Source of the DNA: Pseudoalteromonas sp. H105
Lineage (GTDB): Bacteria; Pseudomonadota; Gammaproteobacteria; Enterobacterales; Alteromonadaceae
Reading direction: 5' to 3'
Length of the DNA stretch: 64,000 nucleotides
Assembly: GCF_001469215.1 (NCBI RefSeq)
Contig: NZ_LOFH01000001.1
Span: 496,001-560,000 of the forward strand
The translations under genes and the position numbers were made by a program. The notes under the pieces are model-generated. The model did no database searches. It saw only the letters and a list, made by a program, of their open reading frames with translations, and had not been told where the DNA came from. Shown here piece by piece: positions 36,714 to 45,813 of the stretch; position 1 is the stretch's first letter, and each line of letters starts with the position of its first letter.

Positions 36714-37484
36714 ATGTCAGTAACACTACAAATAACTAAATCAAATGTGGCTGTCCTCGTTTTAAGTCGCCCTGAAAAACGTAACGCATTTAACGATGAA
36801 GTGATCCATGAACTAATTCAGTGCATCGAACATGCAAATACCCTTGATGTACGCGCCCTTGTTTTAAAAACAGAGGGTGAACACTTCTCAGCAGGTGCCG
36901 ATCTAAATTGGATGAAATCTATGGCAGCCAATGATTTTGCAGAGAACCTTGCTGATTCGAAGCAACTGGCAAAATTAATGCATGTACTGGCAACGAGCCC
37001 TCTGCCAACCGTATGTGCAGTCCAAGGTGCTGCATTCGGTGGGGCATTAGGGTTAATAGCCTGTTGTGATATTGCAATTTGCCAAGACAATGCACAATTT
37101 TGTTTAAGTGAAGTAAAGCTTGGTTTAATTCCGGCGGTTATTAGTCCCTATGTTATTAAAGCCATTGGAGAGCGAGCAGCCAGACGCTATTTTTTAACTG
37201 CGGAAATTTTTGATGCTCATACGGCTAAACATTTAGGGCTTGTGCATCAGGTAACAGGCAAATTAGAGTGTGCACTAGATCACTTATTAGAAACCCTCAT
37301 AAATAATGGCCCTGTTGCCGTTCGTGCAGCTAAGGAGCTCATAAACGATGTTGCAGGGCAAACAATTGATGAAGAGATGATAAATTTAACCGCTGACAGG
37401 ATCGCGCGTATTCGTGTATCTCAAGAGGGTCAAGAAGGTTTAACTGCCTTTTTTGAGAAACGTCCACCCCAATGGCAAGCATAG
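36714..37484 (+). CDS. liuC: Methylglutaconyl-CoA hydratase
   Basis: Crotonase of 256 aa that hydrates 3-methylglutaconyl-CoA to HMG-CoA. The SEVKLGLIPAVISPYVIKAIG segment is diagnostic for the LiuC/AUH group and differs from the hydratase of the opposite operon. FSAGADLNWMK is the oxyanion-hole region. An upstream in-frame ATG at 36648 lies inside liuB; the chosen ATG has AAGGAAGTGA just before it and follows the liuB stop by 10 nt. Confidence 0.94.
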   Translation: MSVTLQITKSNVAVLVLSRPEKRNAFNDEVIHELIQCIEHANTLDVRALVLKTEGEHFSAGADLNWMKSMAANDFAENLADSKQLAKLMHVLATSPLPTVCAVQGAAFGGALGLIACCDIAICQDNAQFCLSEVKLGLIPAVISPYVIKAIGERAARRYFLTAEIFDAHTAKHLGLVHQVTGKLECALDHLLETLINNGPVAVRAAKELINDVAGQTIDEEMINLTADRIARIRVSQEGQEGLTAFFEKRPPQWQA

Positions 37485-37492
37485 GAAACACT

Positions 37493-39469
37493 ATGACCAC
37501 ACAATCATTAAAGAAAATTCTTATTGCTAATCGCGGCGAAATTGCGTGTCGGGTTATGCGCACAGCAAAACAAATGGGATTAACCACTGTCGCTGTCTAT
37601 TCTGATGCAGATAAGAATGCCCAACACGTTAAATACGCGGATGAAGCCTATCATATAGGTGCTGCACCAAGTAAAGACTCCTATCTTGTTACAGATAAAA
37701 TATTAAGCGTTGCTTTGGATGCCGGTGTAGATTGTATTCACCCAGGATATGGTTTCCTATCAGAAAACAGTCAGTTTGCAAAAGCATGTGAAAACAACAA
37801 TATTGCCTTTATTGGTCCACCTGCCAGCAGTATTGAAGCAATGGGCTCTAAAACGCGTGCAAAAGAGATTATGGCGCAGGCCAACGTCCCTCTCGTTCCT
37901 GGTTATTATGGAGAAAATCAAGACCCTGCGTTTCTGCAAGCTGAAGCTGACAAAATTGGTTACCCGGTACTTATAAAGGCCGCGTTTGGTGGTGGCGGTA
38001 AAGGCATGCGTATTGTTGAAAGTGCTAAGGACTTTATGACTGCATTGCAAGGAGCACAGCGTGAGGCCGTAGCTGGCTTTGGTAATGATCTCGTTCTGCT
38101 GGAGCGCTATGTAAACAAGCCTCGCCATGTTGAAGTACAAGTGTTTGCAGATAATCACGGAAATTGCGTTTACCTGGGTGACAGAGATTGCTCACTCCAA
38201 CGACGTCATCAAAAAGTGATTGAAGAAGCACCTGCACCTGGTTTAAGTGATGAGCTTCGTACAGAAATGGGGGAAGCAGCTGTACGCTGTGCACTGGCTA
38301 TCAATTATCGTGGCGCTGGTACTGTTGAGTTTCTACTATGTGGCGATGAATTCTTCTTTATGGAAATGAATACCCGCCTTCAAGTTGAACACCCGGTGAC
38401 AGAAATGGTCACGGGTGTTGATTTAGTTAACTGGCAAATAAATGTAGCTGCTGATAAAGCACTGCCACTTAAACAAACTGACATTCAATTGCACGGGCAC
38501 AGTTTTGAAGCACGTATCTATGCAGAAGACCCAAGCAATGATTTTATCCCCTGCTCAGGCAAGGTGGAAAGCTTGTATATACCAGTTCAATCTGAATTTG
38601 TTCGTATTGACACAGGTATAACACAAGGCGATGAAATAAGCCCTTTCTATGATCCTATGATTGCTAAACTCATTGTTCATGATGACTCTCGTGAACAAGC
38701 GCTTTTACGCTTAAGCACTGCTTTAGAGGAATTTCATTTATCAGGTTTTAGCTGTAATGTTAACTTTTTACATACACTTGCAAACCATAAAACATTTAAA
38801 GACGGCGCACCTGACACCCACTTTATCGAAGAACAAGGCCAAGCACTCGTTGCCGTAAATGCGCTTGAATTAACTTATAGTAAAGTTATTGCAGCTCACT
38901 GTTACTTAAGTTCATTAGCAAAGACTCAGATACGTAATGTATGGGATCAATTAAATGGCTTTAAATTAAATGCAGATCCAATCATTAAAGTACCTTTAAT
39001 TGGCGATGAAATAACGGCTGAGATTACTAGTACTGGCTTTAAAATATCGATAAATGACATTGTATATACAACGTCAGGACAACTTAATAATGGCCAGTGT
39101 GACCTCTTTATAGATGGTAATAAACACCAATGTCATATAGCCCTTTCTGATGGCTCTATCACTGTTATGTACAAAGCACTACAAACTGTGTTTGCTTTGC
39201 AAGATAAACATTATGTCAGTGAACATGAAAGCGAAGCCCTTCCCCTTGCTGCGCCGTTAAACGGTACCGTGGTTAAACACCTTGTTGAGGTGGGTGCTAA
39301 AATAACGAAAGGCGATGCTGTCGTTATTATTGAAGCAATGAAAATGGAATATACGCTTAATGCACCACATGATGGTGTACTTCAAAGCTATTGTTTTGCT
39401 GAGGGCGAACTAGTCTCGCATGGTGCATTATTAGCTATAGTCTCAGATGAGAGCCAAGAAAATGAGTAA
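37493..39469 (+). CDS. liuD: Methylcrotonyl-CoA carboxylase, biotin-containing (alpha) subunit
   Basis: Biotin carboxylase plus biotin carrier, 658 aa. Domains: biotin carboxylase (about 8-455) starting KKILIANRGEIACRVMRTAK, with ATP-binding KAAFGGGGKGMRIV, then a linker and a C-terminal biotinyl domain whose Lys is in IEAMKMEY. An in-frame ATG at 37472 overlaps liuC; AGGAAACACT before 37493 supports the chosen start. The last 8 nt overlap liuE. Confidence 0.96.
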   Translation: MTTQSLKKILIANRGEIACRVMRTAKQMGLTTVAVYSDADKNAQHVKYADEAYHIGAAPSKDSYLVTDKILSVALDAGVDCIHPGYGFLSENSQFAKACENNNIAFIGPPASSIEAMGSKTRAKEIMAQANVPLVPGYYGENQDPAFLQAEADKIGYPVLIKAAFGGGGKGMRIVESAKDFMTALQGAQREAVAGFGNDLVLLERYVNKPRHVEVQVFADNHGNCVYLGDRDCSLQRRHQKVIEEAPAPGLSDELRTEMGEAAVRCALAINYRGAGTVEFLLCGDEFFFMEMNTRLQVEHPVTEMVTGVDLVNWQINVAADKALPLKQTDIQLHGHSFEARIYAEDPSNDFIPCSGKVESLYIPVQSEFVRIDTGITQGDEISPFYDPMIAKLIVHDDSREQALLRLSTALEEFHLSGFSCNVNFLHTLANHKTFKDGAPDTHFIEEQGQALVAVNALELTYSKVIAAHCYLSSLAKTQIRNVWDQLNGFKLNADPIIKVPLIGDEITAEITSTGFKISINDIVYTTSGQLNNGQCDLFIDGNKHQCHIALSDGSITVMYKALQTVFALQDKHYVSEHESEALPLAAPLNGTVVKHLVEVGAKITKGDAVVIIEAMKMEYTLNAPHDGVLQSYCFAEGELVSHGALLAIVSDESQENE

Positions 39470-40388
39470 CACATCATTGTTAAATGAACTGCCGACACAA
39501 GTACGTATTGTCGAAGTGGGAGCGCGTGATGGATTACAAAATGAGACCGCTGTAACCACGCAAGATAAAGTAACGTTAATTAATTCGCTCGCAACAGCGG
39601 GCATTAAAGATATTGAAGCAGGCGCATTTGTATCACCTAAGTGGGTACCACAAATGGCTGATTCAATGGATGTTATAAAGGCACTTGATTTACCTGATGT
39701 AAATCTCACAGCCCTCACACCTAATCTTAAAGGTGCAGAAGCTGCGCATGCCGTGGGCATTAAAGAGTTTGCGATTTTTACCGCGGCTAGTGAAGCTTTT
39801 TGCCAAAAAAATATAAACTGTTCAATTGATGAAAGTATTACACGCTTCGGTGAAGTCATGGCCTTTGCGAAATCAAATAACATTCGCGTACGCGGATATG
39901 TAAGCTGTGTCTTGGGATGCCCTTATGAGGGAGAAGTAGATCCAATCAAAGTACGTGAAGTCTCTCAAAAGCTTTTAGCACTAGGCTGCTATGAAATAAG
40001 CTTGGGTGATACTATCGGTGTTGGTACAGCTAAACATGTTGATGAATTATTTGATGTTCTTTTACCTCACATTGATAAATCACACCTCGCTGTTCATTTT
40101 CATGATACTTATGGGCAGGCGCTCACAAATATTTACACCGCGCTAAAGCGAGGCATAGCAACGGTTGACAGTGCAGTCGCAGGACTTGGAGGGTGTCCCT
40201 ATGCCAAGGGTGCGTCAGGAAATGTTGCCACTGAAGATGTTATTTACTTACTTCAAGGGCTTGGCATAGAGCATGGAATTGATTTAGAAAGACTAGCTAG
40301 CGCTGGATGGTCTATTTGCAGTGCATTAAACAAGCAACCAGTGAGCAAAGTCTCTTTAGCTTTGAAAACTCAATCTACTGACCAATAA
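39462..40388 (+). CDS. liuE: Hydroxymethylglutaryl-CoA lyase
   Basis: Cleaves HMG-CoA to acetyl-CoA and acetoacetate, the end of the leucine pathway. The 308-aa TIM-barrel enzyme has [36 protein letters not shown], and the mobile loop [17 protein letters not shown] with its catalytic Cys. The start ATG overlaps the liuD stop by 8 nt. A farther ATG at 39447 lies deeper in liuD and lacks an RBS. The acetoacetate formed is the substrate of the CoA-transferase encoded next. Confidence 0.95.
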   Translation: MSNTSLLNELPTQVRIVEVGARDGLQNETAVTTQDKVTLINSLATAGIKDIEAGAFVSPKWVPQMADSMDVIKALDLPDVNLTALTPNLKGAEAAHAVGIKEFAIFTAASEAFCQKNINCSIDESITRFGEVMAFAKSNNIRVRGYVSCVLGCPYEGEVDPIKVREVSQKLLALGCYEISLGDTIGVGTAKHVDELFDVLLPHIDKSHLAVHFHDTYGQALTNIYTALKRGIATVDSAVAGLGGCPYAKGASGNVATEDVIYLLQGLGIEHGIDLERLASAGWSICSALNKQPVSKVSLALKTQSTDQ

Positions 40389-40434
40389 TTTATACATATT
40401 GGTTTACGACATAATATTATTAAGGAGTGGGCCC

Positions 40435-41133
40435 ATGGCCGGTTTCGATAAAGTAGTTTCAAGTTATGAAGCTGCAATGGAAGGTTTAAAAGATGGCGAT
40501 ACCATCATAGCCGGTGGTTTTGGTTTATGTGGCATCCCTGAAGGGCTTATTAATGAAATAAAACGTAAGCAAACAAACGATCTCACTGTGGTCTCCAATA
40601 ACTGTGGTGTGGATGATTTTGGGCTTGGTATTTTATTACACGACAAGCAAATCAAAAAAATTATCGCCTCTTACGTTGGTGAAAATGCACTATTTGAGCA
40701 GCAACTGCTTAATGGTGAAATCGATGTGGTACTTACACCTCAAGGTACGTTAGCTGAAAAAATGCGAGCTGGCGGTGCTGGAATACCCGCCTTCTACACT
40801 GCAACAGGCTATGGAACGCCTGTTGCAGAAGGCAAAGAAGTGAAAGAGTTTGATGGTCGTCCTTTTATTTTAGAAGAATCGATCACCGGTGAATTTGCTA
40901 TTGTTAAAGCGTGGAAAGCAGATCGTTATGGCAACCTAGTATTTCGCCATACGGCAATGAATTTTAATCCTATGGCAGCTACAGCAGGTAAAATTACCGT
41001 TGCCGAGGTTGAAGAAATTGTTGAGCCTGGCGAACTTGAACCTAGTCAAATTCATACCCCGGGGATTTTTGTTAACCGTGTTATCAAAGGTCAATTTGAA
41101 AAACGCATTGAACGTATTACCACCAGCGATTAG
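40435..41133 (+). CDS. scoA: 3-oxoacid CoA-transferase, subunit A
   Basis: Subunit A (232 aa) of succinyl-CoA:acetoacetate CoA-transferase, which activates acetoacetate to acetoacetyl-CoA. The [21 protein letters not shown] motif, [16 protein letters not shown] and the [38 protein letters not shown] block identify it. AAGGAGTGG before ATG 40435 is a much better start than the upstream 40399. It probably extends the liu operon (46 nt gap); homologous genes are often called liuF or atoD in that context. Confidence 0.94.
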   Translation: MAGFDKVVSSYEAAMEGLKDGDTIIAGGFGLCGIPEGLINEIKRKQTNDLTVVSNNCGVDDFGLGILLHDKQIKKIIASYVGENALFEQQLLNGEIDVVLTPQGTLAEKMRAGGAGIPAFYTATGYGTPVAEGKEVKEFDGRPFILEESITGEFAIVKAWKADRYGNLVFRHTAMNFNPMAATAGKITVAEVEEIVEPGELEPSQIHTPGIFVNRVIKGQFEKRIERITTSD

Positions 41134-41144
41134 GAGCAACGAAC

Positions 41145-41801
41145 ATGGCATTATCACGTGAACAAGTCGCTATGCGCGTTGCGCAAGAGCTAAAAGATGG
41201 ATACTACGTTAACTTAGGTATTGGTATACCAACTTTAGTCGCTAACTTCGTACCCGATGGAATCGAAGTAATGCTACAGTCAGAAAACGGCTTATTGGGG
41301 ATGGGGCAATACCCAACAAAAGACCAAGTTGATGCTGATATGATCAACGCGGGTAAAGAAACCGTGACAGCTGCGACAGGTGCAGCCATTTTTAATAGTG
41401 CAGATAGTTTTGCAATGATCCGTGGTGGTCATGTAGACTTAACAGTCTTAGGTGCATTTGAAGTAGACCAGAACGGAAATATCGCGTCGTGGATGATCCC
41501 CAAAAAGCTAATTAAAGGCATGGGTGGCGCAATGGACCTTGTAGCTGGTGCAAAGAATATTATTGTTACTATGACCCATGCAAGCAAGCATGGTGATTCA
41601 AAACTTCTTGAAAGTTGCTCTTTACCACTAACCGGTGTTAACTGTGTAAAGAAAATAGTAACCGATTTAGCCGTCTTGGAAGTTAAAGACGGCGCATTTC
41701 ATCTACTTGAGCGCGCTCCTGGCGTATCAGTTGATGAAATAATTAGTAAAACAGCAGGTAAGTTACTTGTTGATGGTGAAGTCCCTGAGATGACGTTTTA
41801 G
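41145..41801 (+). CDS. scoB: 3-oxoacid CoA-transferase, subunit B
   Basis: Catalytic subunit B (218 aa). The covalent-catalysis Glu is in QSENGLLGMG. Also typical are YVNLGIGIPTLVANFVPDG and GGAMDLVAGAKNIIVTMTHASKHG. AGGAG precedes the ATG, 11 nt after scoA. It closes the operon; a strong terminator follows. Acetoacetyl-CoA produced here could be split by the thiolase of the opposite operon. Confidence 0.95.
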   Translation: MALSREQVAMRVAQELKDGYYVNLGIGIPTLVANFVPDGIEVMLQSENGLLGMGQYPTKDQVDADMINAGKETVTAATGAAIFNSADSFAMIRGGHVDLTVLGAFEVDQNGNIASWMIPKKLIKGMGGAMDLVAGAKNIIVTMTHASKHGDSKLLESCSLPLTGVNCVKKIVTDLAVLEVKDGAFHLLERAPGVSVDEIISKTAGKLLVDGEVPEMTF

Positions 41802-41860
41802 TCAGTTTATACTAACCCTGTACCGACCTCATTCCCAGTGCCATTGGCGCTGAGTTACCC

Positions 41861-41888
41861 AAAATCCCTCGCAAGAGGGATTTTTTTT
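41861..41888 (+). terminator. Terminator of the liu operon
   Basis: AAAATCCCTC, loop GCAA, GAGGGATTTT with a T-run of eight. It is strong and unambiguous. The remaining gap (41889-42166) contains an AT-rich region with one 9-bp inverted repeat and no gene. Confidence 0.93.
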
Positions 41889-41970
41889 ATTTCCTATTTT
41901 GCACCCTATTGCTGCAACCGCTTATTTTTATGCGCTAATCCTGTTCAAATGGCTTAAATTGTTTATAAAA

Positions 41971-42013
41971 CTGTGAATACCTTCACTCTTAGATCGCCAA
42001 TAATTATTCACAG
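41971..42013. repeat. Inverted repeat upstream of the LysR gene
   Basis: CTGTGAATA (41971-41979) and TATTCACAG (42005-42013) are perfect inverted copies 25 bp apart, 150-195 bp before the LysR start. It could be an operator or chance in AT-rich DNA. Confidence 0.35.
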
Positions 42014-42166
42014 ATTACGAACTTTCGATACTCATTTACCTAAATAATCGTAATCTCCTACTTTTTGTGGATTAATCAATCGCTTGTTGAACTTGAGTTG
42101 CTTAATCTTTGCAAATTGGATTGTTTATTGCTTAACTAGTGTCATATAGTCTTACTTATTTATATT

Positions 42167-43045
42167 ATGCAAACACCTATCAGAGGATTACGTTCATTCT
42201 GCTTTGCGGCCAGGACGTTAAGCTTTAAAGAAGCCGCGAATCAACTTTACCTAACGCCTTCTGCAGTTAGTCATCAAATAAAACAGTTAGAAGAGCAGCT
42301 CGGAATAGAATTATTTGAACGCCAAACACGATCTATTCGTTTAACCGCTGCAGGAAAAAATTTTTATGATTCTGTTTCCCCTCTTATAAAAGCATTGGAA
42401 AAAACAATTAATGAATTTAGTCAGCTACAAGAAAATGTAAATATAAGTATTACTTTGCCTGAATTTTTTGCAAGCGAATTATTGATGCCTAAGTTAAGTG
42501 AATGGACAACAGAGCATCCAAACACAAATTTACAACTTAACACCATGAAAACGCGTAAAGAACTCACACGTCAAAGTGATTTATCTATTGTGCTTTCTTC
42601 ATCGAAGCCAATTGAAGGCGTGGTACACGAACTATTTTCACTTTCCTATTCTCCTGCATGTAATAAACACAACTGGCAAATTTGGCAAGACAAACCGTTA
42701 CAGGCGCTGAATGAACTTCCGTTGATTCTTCACAAAGCGCGACCATGGGCGTGGCATCAATGGGCAGAGCATGCAGGAATTGATGATTTTTCACCAAAAC
42801 AAATTATTCAAGTAGACAGTATGTTTGGTGTTGCCCGCGCTGCTCAACAAGGTATGGGGATAGCATTAATCCCATTACCTATTAGTCAAACATGGTTTGA
42901 TGAACAATGGTTGTTTAGTTTTACTGATTTGCCGTTAAAAACAAAAGACAAATATTATTTAGTCCAGCATGAACCCAGTGAATCAAACGCTTCTTTGGAG
43001 CTATTTATAAAATGGATATTAGATACTTACAAACACCTCAAATAA
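42167..43045 (+). CDS. LysR-family transcriptional regulator (GcvA-like)
   Basis: Regulator of 292 aa with the winged helix-turn-helix RSFCFAARTLSFKEAANQLYLTPSAVSHQIKQLEEQLGIELFERQTRSIRLTAAG (about 9-63) and a substrate-binding-like effector domain. The sequence of the DNA-binding end resembles the GcvA subgroup. No clear RBS precedes the ATG, which may begin a leaderless message. The neighbours are the liu operon terminator and a separate cyclase gene, so its target cannot be inferred from context. Confidence 0.87.
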   Translation: MQTPIRGLRSFCFAARTLSFKEAANQLYLTPSAVSHQIKQLEEQLGIELFERQTRSIRLTAAGKNFYDSVSPLIKALEKTINEFSQLQENVNISITLPEFFASELLMPKLSEWTTEHPNTNLQLNTMKTRKELTRQSDLSIVLSSSKPIEGVVHELFSLSYSPACNKHNWQIWQDKPLQALNELPLILHKARPWAWHQWAEHAGIDDFSPKQIIQVDSMFGVARAAQQGMGIALIPLPISQTWFDEQWLFSFTDLPLKTKDKYYLVQHEPSESNASLELFIKWILDTYKHLK

Positions 43046-43272
43046 ATTTGTAAGTTAATCCACAGCCTTCTATAAGTTAATGTGAGTTCAATAAGTTACA
43101 CCGATTGAAAACTTTACTTCTGAAACTTTTATCCTAGTATTTAATACAAGCGAACATGCTAGAAGCTTTACCTGTAGGCCTACTTGGTTAAATGGGTACG
43201 AGATGAATCAATTTGAGGGAAAAAAATTGAAGACGATACAACCAATTTATTCTATGTCTTTAGGAGTAGTTT

Positions 43273-44343
43273 ATGAGTAGAACGGATACAACGCTACTCG
43301 AACAAATGCAAATAAGCGATTTAGAAATAGCCAATAGGATGGAGCTACTCAGTTTAACAAAATCTTCGCTTTCACAAATAGCACAACATAAAGAACTTAT
43401 TGAAAACAAAATTGACCTTATCGTTGACGAATTTTATGAAAAGCAAACAGAAATAGATGAAATATCACTCCTTATTGGAGACGCAGAAACGCTAACACGT
43501 CTTAGAAACGCACAGCGTAAATATGTGATAGATTTGTTCTCAGGTAAATATGACAGCGAATACGTTAACAATCGTTTACGTATTGGTATGGTACATAAAC
43601 GCATTGGTGTAGAACCAAAACTGTACCTTTCAGCAGTAAAAACACTCAAAGAACTCATTGTTAATGTATTAAAAGATCATATTGAAGACCCAAATGAGTT
43701 AGAAGAGACATTAACTACACTGGAGAATTTATTTTATTTTGATACTACACTGGTATTTGATACCTACATAGGGAGTTTACTCGGTGAGATTGAATCAGCA
43801 AAAAGAAAGACTGAACAATATGCTAAAAGTCTTGAAAAGAAGGTAGCTGAACGTACTTTCCAATTAGAAGAACAAACACGTCTTGATCCCCTCACTCGTA
43901 TTTATAACCAACGTGCCATGCAAGATGTCCTTAGAAGAGAACTTGCCGTTGCGAAAAGGCGTGACAGTAGTTTATCGTTTATTTACATAGATGTTGATAA
44001 TTTTAAAGGTGTTAATGATCTTGAAGGTCATTTAAAAGGTAACGAAGTGCTAAAGTTCATAGCACATGTTCTAACTAGTTGTATTAGGGAAGTAGATCTT
44101 GCATGTCGCTATGGGGGCGATGAGTTTTGTATTATTTTACCTGATTGTGCCATAGGGCAAACTAAAATTATCTGTGACCGTATAATTGCAGGCTTTAAAG
44201 AGAAATACCCCAATTACTCATTGAGTATGGGTGTATCAGGGGTGACTGCAGGTCAAGATTTAGATACTGACGCAATCATCAAACTAGCAGATGATAAAAT
44301 GTACCTGGCAAAGAAAGAGCCAGGCTCATTTGTTTGTTATTAA
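43273..44343 (+). CDS. Globin-coupled diguanylate cyclase
   Basis: Oxygen-sensing c-di-GMP synthase, 356 aa. Residues ~10-165 form a globin-coupled sensor with proximal heme His108 in RIGMVHKRIGVEPKLYL; a coiled segment (~175-200) links to a GGDEF domain (~200-356). The GGDEF motif is intact at 281-285 and an inhibitory site RxxD (272-275, REVD) lies five residues before it. E. coli DosC is a relative. AGGAGT precedes the ATG. It appears to be a single gene. Confidence 0.93.
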   Translation: MSRTDTTLLEQMQISDLEIANRMELLSLTKSSLSQIAQHKELIENKIDLIVDEFYEKQTEIDEISLLIGDAETLTRLRNAQRKYVIDLFSGKYDSEYVNNRLRIGMVHKRIGVEPKLYLSAVKTLKELIVNVLKDHIEDPNELEETLTTLENLFYFDTTLVFDTYIGSLLGEIESAKRKTEQYAKSLEKKVAERTFQLEEQTRLDPLTRIYNQRAMQDVLRRELAVAKRRDSSLSFIYIDVDNFKGVNDLEGHLKGNEVLKFIAHVLTSCIREVDLACRYGGDEFCIILPDCAIGQTKIICDRIIAGFKEKYPNYSLSMGVSGVTAGQDLDTDAIIKLADDKMYLAKKEPGSFVCY

Positions 44344-44367
44344 TACTGTTTAGTAACTTCTATCAAA

Positions 44368-45642
44368 TTAGCGAGGGATAAAATCTAATACAGTTGCATT
44401 GATACAATATCTGTCCTGACGATTAGGCCCCTCCTTTGGGAATAAATGCCCAAGATGAATGCCACTTGATTTTGATCTGATCTCTATTCTTTGCATTCCA
44501 TAACTATTATCTTCGTGTTCAGTGACTGAGCCTTTTACGGGATGCGTGAAAGACAACCAACCAGTGCCTGATTTGAACCTATCTTGCGTATCGAATAGCG
44601 CTTCGCCACTGAGTTTATCCACAAACTGCCCATCTGGCGTGTTTTTAAAAATATCGTACTCCTTACAAAATGGACTATCTGTGCGCGCATTGAAAGCCAC
44701 TTTATAAGCCTCACTATCCCCGAGTTTAAACGCCCCTAATACTTTATAAAAGTCTAATCTATTAATGTAACCTTGGTGAGCAAATACCTCTGACCCATTT
44801 TCTAAAAATATCAATGTTGGCGTTGCCCAAGTTGGAGAAGAAATCGTTAACTTATCTAGTTCGTCCGCTTTTCGATAAGTAATTGGTATCGAGCCTTTGT
44901 AGTCATTGGTCACATCTTTCTTTAACTTTTCACAATACGGACAGTAATCGTGGGAATCAATAATAACAATCTGTTTGCCGAGCAAGAGCTCGCTATTATC
45001 TACTTCTATCTTTTCCGCTTGATTAAAAACAACCCCAGTTGAGTGATCTGGGCAGTAACCATCTGGATTTTTGGCAATATAGTCTTGATGATAAGACTCA
45101 GCTTTGTAAAAAGCCTCTAGCGGTTTAATGATCGTTTTTATATCACCATAGCCTGCTTTAGTTAAGTAGGTTTGATATTCCTGTTTTAATTTAGTGGCTA
45201 TTTCAAGTTGCTCGGCATTAGTAGTCAAAATAGTCGAGCGGTATTGGGTACCAATATCATTCCCCTGCCGATTTAGTTGGGTCGGATCGTGGCTTTCAAA
45301 ATAATTTTTTAACAACGCTTCAGTCGACAAAAAATTGGTGTTAAAAGTTACCTGCACAACTTCAGCGTAGTTTTTTTCACTAAAACGCCTCGAAGGTGCT
45401 GTTATATTTCGGTAAGTTGCTTTAAAGCCACTTCCATCTGCATAACCAGAAACAGCATTTATTACTCCGGGTAATGCTTCGTATCGTTTTTCAGCTCCCC
45501 AAAAACAGCCAGAACCTAAAACCAATGTTTGCACATGCATACTCGCCTGTGTCGGGCGCTCACTTTTTGATGTTAATGCATAACCCGTTAAGCTCATTGT
45601 TATAAAACCAGTACACAATAATATCTTTGTCAGCTTGTTCAT
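44368..45642 (-). CDS. msrAB: Exported MsrA-thioredoxin-MsrB fusion (methionine sulfoxide reductase)
   Basis: Repair of oxidised methionine outside the cytoplasm. Signal peptide ~1-22; MsrA domain ~38-200 with catalytic Cys46 in GSGCFWG; a central thioredoxin-like region ~220-305 with CPYC (234-237); MsrB domain ~315-422 with GTGWLSFTHP and catalytic Cys413 in RYCINA. It lacks the zinc CxxC pairs of some MsrB proteins. The order MsrA-Trx-MsrB differs from Neisseria PilB, where the Trx-like domain comes first. AGGAGTTAAATAGG precedes the ATG. Confidence 0.9.
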   Translation of the reverse strand: MNKLTKILLCTGFITMSLTGYALTSKSERPTQASMHVQTLVLGSGCFWGAEKRYEALPGVINAVSGYADGSGFKATYRNITAPSRRFSEKNYAEVVQVTFNTNFLSTEALLKNYFESHDPTQLNRQGNDIGTQYRSTILTTNAEQLEIATKLKQEYQTYLTKAGYGDIKTIIKPLEAFYKAESYHQDYIAKNPDGYCPDHSTGVVFNQAEKIEVDNSELLLGKQIVIIDSHDYCPYCEKLKKDVTNDYKGSIPITYRKADELDKLTISSPTWATPTLIFLENGSEVFAHQGYINRLDFYKVLGAFKLGDSEAYKVAFNARTDSPFCKEYDIFKNTPDGQFVDKLSGEALFDTQDRFKSGTGWLSFTHPVKGSVTEHEDNSYGMQRIEIRSKSSGIHLGHLFPKEGPNRQDRYCINATVLDFIPR

Positions 45643-45813
45643 CCTATTTAACTCCTTAAACCACTACTACTCAACTAGACCCAATAAGTCATTAAATTAT
45701 TTCATTAAGCAAAAAGCCATACTCGTCGCTTTATATCAAAGCTTCACCGAGAAAAGCTTAAAATGAAGACCGAAATAAGGTAAAAAGCATTTTTATTTTA
45801 TATTGGTGTGAAC

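Noticed and set aside
42070-42085. TTGTGGATTAATC as a DnaA-box-like site, hinting at an origin
   Set aside because: Single imperfect match in AT-rich DNA, with no cluster and no origin genes nearby.
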